Shown here piece by piece: positions 51,255 through 60,065 of a stretch of DNA of 64,000 nt (position 1 is the first letter of the stretch; every line of letters begins with the position of its first letter). The stretch is from Actinoplanes missouriensis 431. Lineage in GTDB: Bacteria; Actinomycetota; Actinomycetes; Mycobacteriales; Micromonosporaceae. Made by a program: the position numbers and the translations under genes. Below the pieces are notes generated by a model that saw only the letters and a list, made by a program, of their open reading frames with translations, was not told the origin of the DNA and did no database searches. The stretch spans positions 8,618,001 to 8,682,000 of the forward strand of contig NC_017093.1 in the NCBI RefSeq assembly GCF_000284295.1. Direction: 5' to 3'.

Positions 51255-51988
51255 GCCTCGTGGTCCTGGCCGTCGACGACGAGCCCCCGGCGCTGGACGA
51301 GCTGGCGTACCTGTTGAACGCGGACGGCCGGGTGGCGCACGTGCACCGCGCGGGCGACGCGACCGAGGCGTTGCGGGTGCTGCGGGACACCGAGGTGGAC
51401 GCGGTGTTCCTGGACATCCGGATGCCCGGCCTGGACGGTATGGAGCTGGCCCGGATCCTGCGCCGGTTCGCGCAGCCACCGGCGATCGTCTTCGTGACCG
51501 CCTACGACGACGGCGCGGTCGACGCGTTCGATCTGGGTGTCACCGACTATGTGCGTAAGCCGGTGCGTGCCGAGCGTCTGGCCGAGTCGCTGCGCCGGGT
51601 GGCCGGTCTGCGGGCGACCACGGCGCCGCCGCTGCCTCCGGACGAGCCGGCGATTCCGGTCGAGCTGGCCGGCACCACGCGGATGCTGCCCCGGTCGGCG
51701 GTGCGGTGGGTGGAGGCGCAGGGTGACTACGCCCGGCTGCACACCGGAGAGACATCCCATTTGGTACGGGTATCGCTGGCCACCCTGGCCGAGCGGTGGG
51801 CGAATGCCGGTTTTGTCCGCATCCATCGCTCCTACCTGGTTCAACTCCGGCTGGTCACCGAGCTTCGCCTCACCAATTCCGGATATGTCGTGTCCGTCTA
51901 CGGCGTCGAACTCCCGGTCAGCCGCCGCCACACCCGCGAGCTGAAGGACCGGCTGATCCGCGCCGCGAAACACGACTGGACCCGCTAA
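51251..51988 (+). CDS. LytTR-family response regulator
   Basis: 245 residues from ATG 51251, overlapping the kinase stop as ATGA. Receiver domain (residues about 5-115) with VDDEPPA, phosphorylated Asp in VFLDIRMPG and Lys in YVRKPV. The C-terminal LytTR DNA-binding domain (about 135-235: VRWVEAQGDYARLHT, FVRIHRSYLVQL) binds asymmetric 9-bp repeats via beta-strands. Partner of the kinase just upstream. The region after its stop contains DnaA boxes. Confidence 0.94.
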   Translation: MSLVVLAVDDEPPALDELAYLLNADGRVAHVHRAGDATEALRVLRDTEVDAVFLDIRMPGLDGMELARILRRFAQPPAIVFVTAYDDGAVDAFDLGVTDYVRKPVRAERLAESLRRVAGLRATTAPPLPPDEPAIPVELAGTTRMLPRSAVRWVEAQGDYARLHTGETSHLVRVSLATLAERWANAGFVRIHRSYLVQLRLVTELRLTNSGYVVSVYGVELPVSRRHTRELKDRLIRAAKHDWTR

Positions 51989-51997
51989 TCCACACGG

Positions 51998-52038
51998 TTG
52001 TCCACAGCCTCACAGCTTTTCCCACAGGGTTATCCACA
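51998..52038 (+). promoter_or_regulatory. DnaA-box cluster
   Basis: Two perfect DnaA boxes lie here: TTGTCCACA (51998-52006, the preferred form in high-GC actinomycetes) and TTATCCACA (52030-52038). A weaker TTTCCCACA (52018-52026) sits between them. They fill the first part of the 171-base gap 51989-52159 between the LytTR and OmpR-type regulator genes. Confidence 0.6.
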
Positions 52039-52159
52039 GGCTGAAGCCGGTTTTCTTAAGTCTCGGATCGTCTCCACAGATCGTTCACAAGTCCACCGCG
52101 CCCTCTCCCCGGCAGGCCAATAAGCTGCTGATTCCACGTACCGAGGAGGTGTGCAGCAG

Positions 52160-52843
52160 GTGGAGACGACCGAACGACGGGTTCTCGTGGTCGAGGACGA
52201 ACGGGCGATCGCGGACGCCGTCGCGGCCCGGCTGCGCGCCGAGGGCTTCGCCGTGCAGATCGCCGGCGACGGCCCGTCCGCGGTCGAGGCGGCCCGCACG
52301 ACCCGGCCCGACGTCGTGGTGCTGGACGTGATGCTGCCCGGCTTCGACGGCCTCGAGGTGTGCCGCCGGATCCAGGCGGAACGGCCGGTGCCGGTGCTCA
52401 TGCTCACCGCCCGCGGCGACGAGACGGATCTGCTGGTCGGCCTCGCGGTCGGCGCGGACGACTACATGGCGAAGCCCTTCTCGATGCGCGAGCTGGCCGC
52501 CCGGGTGCACGCCCTGCTCCGCCGCGCCGAGAAGATCACCGCGGCGCACGAGAGCACGATCCGGCTCGGCGACCTGGAGATCAATCGGGCCGAGCGGCGA
52601 GTGCTGCGGGCCGGCGTCGAGGCGCATCTCACGCCGACCGAGTTCGACCTGCTCGTGCACCTGGCCGGGCGCCCGCGCACGGTGCTGCCCCGGGAGCGGC
52701 TGCTCGCCGAGGTGTGGGGCTGGGCGGACGCATCGGGCACCCGCACGGTGGACAGCCACATCAAGGCTCTGCGGCGCAAGCTCGGCGCGGACCTGATCCG
52801 CACGGTGCACGGCGTGGGGTACGCGCTGGAGGTGGACCGATGA
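52160..52843 (+). CDS. OmpR/PhoB-family response regulator
   Basis: About 227 residues from GTG 52160; GAGGAGG lies 10 bases before it and 1 base before an alternative GTG at 52151, so the later start is preferred. Receiver domain with VVEDERA, Asp in VVVLDVMLPG and Lys in MAKPFS, then a winged-helix C-terminal domain (residues about 135-225: LTPTEFDLLVHLAGRPRTVL, TRTVDSHIKALRRKLG). It pairs with the kinase whose gene overlaps its end. The unit continues into a symporter, so it may control that transport. Confidence 0.93.
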   Translation: METTERRVLVVEDERAIADAVAARLRAEGFAVQIAGDGPSAVEAARTTRPDVVVLDVMLPGFDGLEVCRRIQAERPVPVLMLTARGDETDLLVGLAVGADDYMAKPFSMRELAARVHALLRRAEKITAAHESTIRLGDLEINRAERRVLRAGVEAHLTPTEFDLLVHLAGRPRTVLPRERLLAEVWGWADASGTRTVDSHIKALRRKLGADLIRTVHGVGYALEVDR

Positions 52844-53877
52844 CCGTCCACAGTGCCGTGATTCGCCTGCTCAGCTGGTTGCCGACCCCGCTCGACCCGG
52901 TGCGCTCGATCAAGGCGAAGCTCTCCCTGGCGCTCGGTTTCGCCGGCGGGGCGGGCCTGCTGGTCTTCCTCTGGAGCATCGACTTCTACCGGGTGGACCT
53001 GCTCTGGATCGCGATCGCCGCCGCGCTCGGCCTGGTGACGCTGCAGGTGATGGCGCACGGCGCGACGGTTCCGCTGCGCGAGATGACGGTGGCCGCCCGC
53101 GCGATGGCCCGCGGCGACTACACCCGCCGGATCCGGACCCGCTCGCGGGACGAGGTGGGCGAGCTGGCTTCGGCGTTCAACCAGATGGCCGCCGACCTGG
53201 CGGCCGCGGACCAGCAGCGGCGCGAGCTGATCGCGAACGTCTCGCACGAGTTGCGTACGCCGATCACCGCGCTCCAGGGTCTGCTGGAGAACATCGTCGA
53301 CGGTGTCGCCGAGCCGGAGCCCGCCGCGATGAGCACCGCCCTGGCACAGACGCAACGGCTCAGCCGCCTGGTCACCGACCTGCTCGACCTGTCCCGGCTG
53401 GACGCCGGAGTGGTTCCGCTGCGCCAGGACGTCATCGACGTGCCGGAGTTCCTGGACGACGCGGTGCGCGAGGCCGCCATGAACGCCGGCCCGGACGTGC
53501 GGTTCGCGGTGTCCGCCCCCGGCATGGTCATCTCCGGCGACCGCGAGCGCCTGCACCAGGTCCTCGCGAACCTGCTGGACAACGCGGCCCGGCACAGCCC
53601 GCCCGGTGGCACCGTCACGGTCCGCGCCGAACGCCGCGACGAGCATCTGCTGCTCGCCGTGGTGGATCAGGGCGTGGGCATCCCGGCCGCGGAACGGGAG
53701 CGGGTCTTCGAACGCTTCACCCGCGGCGAGCGGGCCGCCGGCGGGGGCACCGGTCTCGGCCTGGCGATCGCCCGCTGGGTGGTGCAGATGCACCGGGGTT
53801 CCATCGCGGTGGTCGAACCGGACGGCGACCGCGGCTGCCACATTCAGGTACGGCTCCCGCTGCACCCGTGCTCTTGA
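52840..53877 (+). CDS. Sensor histidine kinase (HisKA, HAMP)
   Basis: 345 residues from ATG 52840, overlapping the previous stop as ATGA. Two membrane helices (about residues 30-50 and 52-72), HAMP-like region (about 75-125), HisKA domain with His in ANVSHELRTPITAL, and ATPase domain with N-box LLDNAARHS and G-boxes DQGVGI and GGGTGLGLAIA. The sensing loop between its helices is very short, so the signal may be sensed in the membrane. Cognate to the OmpR-type regulator upstream. Confidence 0.94.
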   Translation: MTVHSAVIRLLSWLPTPLDPVRSIKAKLSLALGFAGGAGLLVFLWSIDFYRVDLLWIAIAAALGLVTLQVMAHGATVPLREMTVAARAMARGDYTRRIRTRSRDEVGELASAFNQMAADLAAADQQRRELIANVSHELRTPITALQGLLENIVDGVAEPEPAAMSTALAQTQRLSRLVTDLLDLSRLDAGVVPLRQDVIDVPEFLDDAVREAAMNAGPDVRFAVSAPGMVISGDRERLHQVLANLLDNAARHSPPGGTVTVRAERRDEHLLLAVVDQGVGIPAAERERVFERFTRGERAAGGGTGLGLAIARWVVQMHRGSIAVVEPDGDRGCHIQVRLPLHPCS

Positions 53878-53908
53878 CATTTCGTCCGGGCGGGACAGAC
53901 TGCCGGAC

Positions 53909-54295
53909 ATGGCCGCCGATCAGCCCTCGTCCGCGCGTACCCGGGTGGTGCTGGCCGAGGCAGCGGCCCGGCGGGCCGCCACCGACCGGACCGGCATCGA
54001 CCTCACCGAGCAGACCCCGGTCGGTGAGGCGCTGGTCAAGGGCCTGGTCCGGGCCCAGCTGGCGCTCGCGCTGCGGCTCTCGCTGGTGGTGCTGACCGGC
54101 CTCGGGACGCTGCCCCTGCTCTTCGTGGCGGCACCCGGCGTCGGTGAGTTCCGGGTGGCCGGGGTGCCGCTGCCGTGGCTGCTGCTCGGGCTGCTGTCGT
54201 TCCCGTTCCTGGTCGGGATCGGCGCGCTCTACGTGCGCTGGGCCGAGCGGAACGAGCAGGACTTCGCGTCGGTGATCCGGCGGCCGGAGCGGTGA
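53909..54295 (+). CDS. Small membrane partner of sodium:solute symporter
   Basis: 128 residues from ATG 53909. A hydrophilic N-terminus of about 45 residues precedes two hydrophobic helices (about 55-75 and 83-105), as in the small subunit (DUF485-like or 4TM-type partner) often encoded just before a symporter. Its stop overlaps the symporter start as GTGA. It lies 31 bases after the sensor kinase, suggesting one transcription unit. Confidence 0.75.
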   Translation: MAADQPSSARTRVVLAEAAARRAATDRTGIDLTEQTPVGEALVKGLVRAQLALALRLSLVVLTGLGTLPLLFVAAPGVGEFRVAGVPLPWLLLGLLSFPFLVGIGALYVRWAERNEQDFASVIRRPER

Positions 54296-55917
54296 ACCCG
54301 TACCTCGGTCCCGGTCTGATCGTGGTCGTGCTGCTGACCGTGGCGATCGGCGCGTACGGCCTGCGTTTCGCCCGCACCACCTCGGACTTCCTGGTGGCGT
54401 CCCGTTCGGTGAGCCCGACCTGGAACGCGGCGGCGATCAGCGGCGAATACCTGTCGGCCGCGTCGTTCCTGGGCGTCGCCGGGCTGATCCTCTGCTACGG
54501 CGTCGACATGCTCTGGTACCCGGTGGGTTTCGCCGCCGGGTACCTCGCGCTGCTGCTCTTCGTGGCGGCGCCGCTGCGCCGGTCGGGGGCGTTCACCCTG
54601 CCGGACTTCTGCGAAGTGCGGCTGCGGTCCCGGCCACTGCGCCGGCTGGCGACCGGGTTCGTGCTCTTCATCGGCTGCCTCTACCTGCTGCCGCAGTTGC
54701 AGGGCGCCGGCCTCACGTTCGCCACGATCACCGGCGGTTCGTACGCCTGGGGCGCTCTGCTGGTCGGCGTCGTGGTGACCGCGAACGTGGCGTTCGGCGG
54801 GATGCGGGCGATCACCTTCGTGCAGGCCTTCCAGTACTGGCTGAAGCTGACGGCGCTGGCCGTACCCATGATCTTCCTGATTCTGCAGTGGCAGTCCGAC
54901 GGGCGCCCGGCCGCGACGCCGCCGGAAGGCGCGGTCTTCCCGGTCGCCACCACCGTGGTGATCGAGCAGGACGCGGTCCTCGACGGGATCACCGTGGTCC
55001 GGGCCGGCGAGACGCTGCAGTTCGCGGCCGGTGACCCGGTTCCCCGGGTCAGCACCGTGGATGCCGGGTTCGGCGCGGACTGGCTGCTGCCCAGCGGCGA
55101 CCGTGAGCTGTTCGCGACGTATTCACTGATTCTCGCGACGTTCCTGGGCACGATGGGCCTGCCGCACGTGCTCGTCCGCTTCTACACGAACCCGGACGGC
55201 GCCTCGGCCCGCCGCACCACGCTCGTGGTGCTCGCCATGGTGGGCCTCTTCTATCTGCTGCCCACCCTGTACGGGGTGCTCGGCCGGATCTACACCCCGC
55301 AGCTGCTGATGACCGGCCGCACCGACGCGGTGGTGCTGCTCCTGCCGGAGGCTGCGCTCGGTGGCGGCCACCTGGGCCGGCTGCTCGGCGCGCTCGTCGC
55401 GGCGGGTGCGCTCGCGGCGTTCCTCTCCACCTCGTCCGGCCTGCTCACCAGCGTGGCCGGGGTGATCTTCACGGATGTCCTGCGGGCCGGCCGCAGCGGT
55501 TCGATCCGCGAGTTCCGGCTGGCCACGGTGCTGGCCGCGGGGGTGCCGACGCTGTTCGCCCTCTTCGTGTCCGACATGGACGTCTCCGAGGTGGTGGGCC
55601 TGGCGTTCGCGGTGGCGGCGTCCAGTTTCTGCCCGTTGCTGGTGCTCGGCATCTGGTGGCGCGGTCTGACCGATGTCGGCGCGATCGCCGGAATCGTCGC
55701 CGGCGGGGGTGCCGCGGTGGTCGCGGTGCTGGTCACCGTGCTCGGCCCGCCGTTGCACGGATGGGTCGCCGCGTTCATCGAGCAGCCAGCCGCGTGGACC
55801 GTTCCGCTCGCCTTCCTGGTGATGGTCGGTGGCTCGTTGCTGACCGGTCGGCGGGCACCGGCCGACGTCGGGGCCACCATGCTCCGGCTGCACGCTCCGG
55901 AGTCCCTGCGGGTGTGA
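54292..55917 (+). CDS. Sodium:solute symporter (SSS family)
   Basis: 541 residues from GTG 54292 overlapping the previous stop. About 13 membrane helices of the LeuT-like SSS fold; the motifs TSDFLVASRSVSPTWNAAAISGEYLSAASFLG and GLPHVLVRFYTNPDG are typical of the acetate/short-chain acid subgroup. A hydrophilic loop (about residues 200-260, residues VVIEQDAVLDGITVVRAG) is longer than in ActP. The solute is probably a monocarboxylate, but this is inference. Confidence 0.9.
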   Translation: MNPYLGPGLIVVVLLTVAIGAYGLRFARTTSDFLVASRSVSPTWNAAAISGEYLSAASFLGVAGLILCYGVDMLWYPVGFAAGYLALLLFVAAPLRRSGAFTLPDFCEVRLRSRPLRRLATGFVLFIGCLYLLPQLQGAGLTFATITGGSYAWGALLVGVVVTANVAFGGMRAITFVQAFQYWLKLTALAVPMIFLILQWQSDGRPAATPPEGAVFPVATTVVIEQDAVLDGITVVRAGETLQFAAGDPVPRVSTVDAGFGADWLLPSGDRELFATYSLILATFLGTMGLPHVLVRFYTNPDGASARRTTLVVLAMVGLFYLLPTLYGVLGRIYTPQLLMTGRTDAVVLLLPEAALGGGHLGRLLGALVAAGALAAFLSTSSGLLTSVAGVIFTDVLRAGRSGSIREFRLATVLAAGVPTLFALFVSDMDVSEVVGLAFAVAASSFCPLLVLGIWWRGLTDVGAIAGIVAGGGAAVVAVLVTVLGPPLHGWVAAFIEQPAAWTVPLAFLVMVGGSLLTGRRAPADVGATMLRLHAPESLRV

Positions 55918-55957
55918 CCGGTTCCGCGGAGGCGCTTCGGACCGATACGTTCGCTTC

Positions 55958-56737
55958 ATGACCATCCCGGCACAACGCACCCCGGACGCGATGCCCGCGA
56001 TGTCGCTTCGTGGTCTCGTGAAGCGTTTCGACACCCGGCTGGCCGTCTCCGGAGTGACCCTGGACGTGCCGGCGGGTTCGTTCTTCGGCCTGCTCGGCCC
56101 TAACGGGGCCGGCAAGACCACGACCCTCTCGATGGCGGTGGGTCTGTTGCGGCCCGACGCGGGCCAGGCCGTCCTGCGAGGGTACGACGTCTGGCAGTCA
56201 CCACATGACGCGAAAGCCCTGGTCGGCGTCCTCCCCGACGGTGTGCGGATGTTCGACAGGCTGAGCGGCCCGGAGCTGCTCGCCTACCACGGCCTGCTCC
56301 GCGGGATGCCCGCCGACGTGGTCGACCAGCGCGCCCGTGACCTGCTCGACGTCCTGGAGCTGGGCACCGACAACCGCACCCTGGTGGTCGACTACTCGGC
56401 CGGGATGAAGAAGAAGATCGGCCTGGCCTGCGCGCTGCTGCACGCGCCCCGGCTGCTGGTGCTGGACGAGCCGTTCGAGGCGGTCGACCCGGTCTCGGCC
56501 GCGCTGATCCGCGACATCCTCCAGCGGTACGTGGCAGGCGGCGGCACCGTGGTCTTCTCCAGTCACGTCCTGGAGGTGGTGGAGCGGCTCTGCTCGCACA
56601 TCGCGATCATGTCGGACGGGGTGCTGCGGCTGCACGGCACGCTCGCGCAGGTCCGCGGCGACCGCTCGCTGCAGGACGTGTTCGTGCAGGTCGTCGGCGG
56701 CCGGGTGGCGACGGGTTCGGAGCTGGCGTGGCTGTGA
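55958..56737 (+). CDS. ABC transporter ATP-binding protein
   Basis: 259 residues from ATG 55958. ATPase domain with Walker A GPNGAGKTT, signature YSAGMKKKIGLA, Walker B LLVLDEPFEAVD and H-loop His in SSHVLEV. The Q-loop region contains VGVLPDG. It drives export together with the permease encoded next, whose start overlaps its end. The type resembles ABC-2 exporters; the substrate is unknown. Confidence 0.95.
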   Translation: MTIPAQRTPDAMPAMSLRGLVKRFDTRLAVSGVTLDVPAGSFFGLLGPNGAGKTTTLSMAVGLLRPDAGQAVLRGYDVWQSPHDAKALVGVLPDGVRMFDRLSGPELLAYHGLLRGMPADVVDQRARDLLDVLELGTDNRTLVVDYSAGMKKKIGLACALLHAPRLLVLDEPFEAVDPVSAALIRDILQRYVAGGGTVVFSSHVLEVVERLCSHIAIMSDGVLRLHGTLAQVRGDRSLQDVFVQVVGGRVATGSELAWL

Positions 56738-58425
56738 CCCCCGAACCGGCAGTCCCCCAGCCGGCGCCGTCACCTCTGCAGCCGACGCCGCCGACGCACG
56801 AGACGCCGGTGCCTCTGCCGCCGGCGAGCGCACGGCCGGTGACCATCGGTTCGTTCGTCCGCCTCAAGCTGCGGATCACCGGCAACGGCCTGCGCGGCCG
56901 CCCGGCCCGGATCGCGGTCTTCGTCATCGGCGCGGTGCTCGCCGGGTTCGCCGCGATCGCCGGCTACGCGATCTTCGCGGTGCCCGGCCTGCTCGACGAC
57001 ACCCGGGCCGCCGAGCTGCTGCTGCCGTTCGGTGGCGCGCTCGTGGTCCTCGGCTGGCTGCTGCTGCCGCTGCTCTTCTTCGGCGTCGACGACTCGCTGG
57101 ACCCGGCGCAGTTCGCCCTCCTGCCGCTGCCCCGCCGCCAACTGATCACCGGGCTGGGCGCCGCCGCACTGGCCGGGCTGCCGGCGCTCGCCACGCTTGC
57201 CGCGACGGCCGGGACCGTGGACTCCGCGGCGCGGCTCGGCGGTCCGGTGGCGGCCGGCGCCCAGGTGCTCGGCATCATCGTCGGACTGCTCCTCTGCGTG
57301 GCCGCCAGCCGCGCGTTGACAAGCGCTTTCTCCACCGCGCTGCGGTCGCGCCGGGCCCGTGACCTGGCGACCATCGTGCTCGCCGTGGTGGCCGCGTCGA
57401 TCGGGCCGGGTCAGCTGCTGCTGCTCGGGCTGGTGAACCGGGCGGACTGGGACGGCGCCGCCACGCTCGCCTCGGTGATCGGCTGGACACCGCTCGGCGC
57501 CCCCTACACCCTGGGGCTCGATGTGGTGGCGGGACGGCTCTGGGCCGTACCCCTGAAGCTGTTGATCTCGTGTGTGGCGGTCGGCCTGTTGCTCCGGTGG
57601 TGGAGCCGGACCATCGAGGGCGCCATGGCCGGCTCCGCGGGCGCCGGACGACGCACCGCGAAGAGGGACGACGCGCGCAGCCCTGTCGAACAACTGCTGC
57701 CGCGCTGGGCGCCCCGGTCGCGGTTCGGTGCGCTGACGGCCCGCGAGACGCGCTACTGGTGGCGCGAGACCCGGCGCCGCGCCGCCCTCATCACGCTCGC
57801 CGTGGCAGGCGTCTTCCTGCCGGTCTCCACCGCCTTCGGCACGGACGGCGCCGGCGCCGGGGGACTCGCGGTCCTGGTGGGCGCGATCGCGCCCATCGGT
57901 CTGGCAAACCATTTCGGGTACGAGGGGAGCGCCAACGCCACGAACCTGGCAACCGGGGTTCCGGGGCGTCTGGAAGTGCACTCCCGGGCCGCCGCGCACG
58001 CGCTGTTCACGGTGCCGATGCTGGTCCTCGTCGCCGTGGTGACCGGGTTGGCGGCGGGGCGTCCGGCGGGGATACCGGCGCAGTTCGGGACGCTGCTCGC
58101 CACCTACGGGATGGGTCTCGCGCTGGTGCTGCCCGCCTCGGTGCTCTTCGCGTACGCGTTACCCGACCCGTCGACGCCGTTCGCGCTCTCCTCGGGCGGC
58201 GGGATCAGCAAGGCGCTGCCCAGTCTCGGCACGGTGGTCGGCGCGCTGATCGGCGCCCTCCCGGTGGTGATCGCCGGGTACCTGCTCGGGCCGGTCTGGA
58301 CGTGGCTCGGGCTGCCGCTGGGTTTCGCCTACGGCCTCGGCGCGTACCTGATCGGGGCGCACCTCGCGGGTGGCCTGCTCGACCGGCGGATGCCTGAGGT
58401 GCTGGCCGCGGTCTCCACCCGTTAG
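56728..58425 (+). CDS. ABC-type exporter permease
   Basis: 565 residues; GTG 56728 has GGAG 5 bases upstream and overlaps the ATPase stop; GTG 56734 is an alternative. A Pro-rich N-terminus of about 40 residues precedes roughly 12 hydrophobic helices (residues about 65-120, 135-260, 330-540). One large cytoplasmic loop (about 265-325) contains a basic segment. It is the membrane partner of the ATPase. No obvious family signature beyond many hydrophobic helices. It ends within four bases of the convergent small-protein gene. Confidence 0.85.
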   Translation: MAVTPEPAVPQPAPSPLQPTPPTHETPVPLPPASARPVTIGSFVRLKLRITGNGLRGRPARIAVFVIGAVLAGFAAIAGYAIFAVPGLLDDTRAAELLLPFGGALVVLGWLLLPLLFFGVDDSLDPAQFALLPLPRRQLITGLGAAALAGLPALATLAATAGTVDSAARLGGPVAAGAQVLGIIVGLLLCVAASRALTSAFSTALRSRRARDLATIVLAVVAASIGPGQLLLLGLVNRADWDGAATLASVIGWTPLGAPYTLGLDVVAGRLWAVPLKLLISCVAVGLLLRWWSRTIEGAMAGSAGAGRRTAKRDDARSPVEQLLPRWAPRSRFGALTARETRYWWRETRRRAALITLAVAGVFLPVSTAFGTDGAGAGGLAVLVGAIAPIGLANHFGYEGSANATNLATGVPGRLEVHSRAAAHALFTVPMLVLVAVVTGLAAGRPAGIPAQFGTLLATYGMGLALVLPASVLFAYALPDPSTPFALSSGGGISKALPSLGTVVGALIGALPVVIAGYLLGPVWTWLGLPLGFAYGLGAYLIGAHLAGGLLDRRMPEVLAAVSTR

Positions 58426-58649
58426 CGCATCTTCCGCAGGCCGTCGCGCTTCACGAAGATCACCCGGCGCTCGGTCGCGTCACCGGACGGGTCCAGCACG
58501 TAGCCGTCGATCCAGAGCCAGCCGTCATAGGTGATCCGCGGATCCACCCGGATCACCCGGAACGTCAGGGCCCGGCTCCCGGCGAACTGGACACTCGCCG
58601 CGCCACCCACGTAAAGCACGTCCCCGGCCTGGGGCAATGCTTCACTCAT
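58422..58649 (-). CDS. Small protein, copy 1 of a tandem paralog pair
   Basis: 75 residues from ATG 58649. The middle (VLYVGGAASVQFAGSRALTF, TYDGWLWIDGYVL) has alternating strands of a compact beta fold. It is closely related to the product at 58737-58979: about 44 of 64 aligned residues identical over the shared core. No catalytic motif is seen and I know no function. It may be a translational or DNA-binding partner of small beta type (inference only). It converges with the permease gene and overlaps its end by four bases. Confidence 0.8.
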   Translation of the reverse strand: MSEALPQAGDVLYVGGAASVQFAGSRALTFRVIRVDPRITYDGWLWIDGYVLDPSGDATERRVIFVKRDGLRKMR

Positions 58650-58736
58650 GCGGGCCGCCTCCCGTGTCGCCGGATTTGACGTTACACAGGTTGCGTATGT
58701 GGATGACACCCGCGAATTGTCCACTTTCGAGTGTGA

Positions 58737-58979
58737 TCAGGGCCGTCCGGCCGTGCGCGATCCCGGGCTGACCCGCAGACCCTCCTGCCGCACGAAGATG
58801 CGGCGGCGCTGCAGCGCGTTCCCGGCCGGGCCGAGAACGTAACCGTCCAGCCAGATCCAGCCGTCGTAGGTGGCCCGCGCGTCGACCCGGATGATCCGGA
58901 AGGTCAGCGCCCGGTCACCCGAGAACTGGACACTCGCCTCCGCGCCGACGTGCACGACGTCACCCGGTCGCAGGTCCAC
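58737..58979 (-). CDS. Small protein, copy 2 of a tandem paralog pair
   Basis: About 80 residues from GTG 58979, with GGGAGGG upstream. It carries the same core as the neighbouring protein (HVGAEASVQFSGDRALTFRI, TYDGWIWLDGYVL) but with an extended C-terminus (VSPGSRTAGRP). The two genes lie 87 bases apart on the same strand and probably arose by duplication. Differences cluster at the ends and in the loop after YVL, so they may have diverged in partner or ligand. Confidence 0.8.
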   Translation of the reverse strand: MDLRPGDVVHVGAEASVQFSGDRALTFRIIRVDARATYDGWIWLDGYVLGPAGNALQRRRIFVRQEGLRVSPGSRTAGRP

Positions 58980-59077
58980 CGCCGCCCTCCCTCCCCTGTA
59001 CAGCCGACTACAAAATAGTTTGGGATCAATCAAATGGGATAGCGGCATGCGCAATCTGTAATCGGGAGAATGATCGG

Positions 59078-59602
59078 GTGAACAACGACGAACCGGGCGC
59101 CCGCATCCACTCCACCGATCCGTTCGCCGTGCCGGACGCCGGTAAATCCCCGGTGCGCCGTCTGCGTGGGCGCTTCGCCGCCCCGGTCACCATCTGGACC
59201 ACGCCGGGGCCGTCCGGCCTGACCGTCTCGTCCACCGTGGTGGCCGACGGAGATCCGGGCCGGATCCTCGGCCTGATCGACGAGGAGAGCGACTTCTGGG
59301 ACGCGGCGGCACAGGCCGGGCGGTTCGCGGTGGTCCCGCTGACGCCGGCCGACCGCCAGCTGGCCGACCGGTTCGCCGGCCTGATGCCGTCGCCGGGCGG
59401 CCTCTTCGCCATCGGCGAGTGGCAGGAGACGCCCTACGGCCCGGTGCCCGCCGGCGCCGCCACATGGGCCGGCTGCCGGCTGGAGAGCAACCGGGAATGC
59501 GGATGGGCGCTGCTGGTGGAGGGCGTGATCGAATCGACGACCTTCCCCGGTGACGCCGCGCCGCTGGTCCACTACCGCGGGCGGTACACCGAGCTCACCT
59601 GA
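59078..59602 (+). CDS. Flavin-reductase-like FMN-binding split-barrel protein
   Basis: 174 residues from GTG 59078. The core FAAPVTIWTTPGPSGLTVSS followed by ADGDPGRILGLIDEESDFWD and GRFAVVPLTPADRQLADRFAG is typical of flavin reductase-like domains, which bind FMN in a split barrel and supply reduced flavin or transfer hydride. The C-terminal TYPE of strand AGCRLESNRECGWALLVEG fits this fold. It is a single gene, upstream of the second symporter module but 118 bases from it. Confidence 0.82.
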   Translation: MNNDEPGARIHSTDPFAVPDAGKSPVRRLRGRFAAPVTIWTTPGPSGLTVSSTVVADGDPGRILGLIDEESDFWDAAAQAGRFAVVPLTPADRQLADRFAGLMPSPGGLFAIGEWQETPYGPVPAGAATWAGCRLESNRECGWALLVEGVIESTTFPGDAAPLVHYRGRYTELT

Positions 59603-59720
59603 CTGCCGCTCAGCGCAGTCAGACCACCACTCAGCGCAGACGGCTGCCGGTAGCCGGTGACCTGGCCCACACCTTCGTACGGTGCCGGAAAGCCCGTCCT
59701 GACGAAGGTGGTGAATCCCC

Positions 59721-60065
59721 GTGCCGGCCTCCGCCGAGAGATACCTCGAAGTGCAGCGCTCCGAGGAGTTTGCTCAACTGCGCCGCAAGCTGCGCAATTT
59801 CATCTTCCCGACGACGATTGCGTTCATCGTCTGGTACTCCCTCTATGTGCTGCTCTCCGCGTACGCGCGGGACTTCATGAGCATCAAGCTGATCGGCAAC
59901 ATCAACGTCGCCCTGGTCTTCGGCATCCTGCAGTTCGTCTCGACGTTCGCGATCGCCTGGTATTACGCCCGGTTCGCGGCGAAGGAGATCGACCCGCGCG
60001 CCGATGCCGTTTACCAGGAGCTGGAGAACACCCCGTCGGCCGCCGTTGATCGGAGTGCCGACTGA
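59721..60065 (+). CDS. DUF485-family membrane protein (symporter partner)
   Basis: 114 residues from GTG 59721, with GAAGG upstream. Two hydrophobic helices (residues about 33-53 and 67-87) with the typical FIFPTTIAFIVWYSLYVLLSAYARDFM and GILQFVSTFAIAWYYARFAAKEID segments of DUF485 proteins, which are found next to acetate permease genes and may modulate the permease. Its stop overlaps the symporter start (TGATG). Confidence 0.93.
   Translation: MPASAERYLEVQRSEEFAQLRRKLRNFIFPTTIAFIVWYSLYVLLSAYARDFMSIKLIGNINVALVFGILQFVSTFAIAWYYARFAAKEIDPRADAVYQELENTPSAAVDRSAD

Noticed and set aside
52360..52839. Long plus-strand extension of the kinase frame before 52840
   Set aside because: It runs in a different frame through the response regulator gene, and true family sequence begins at ATG 52840.
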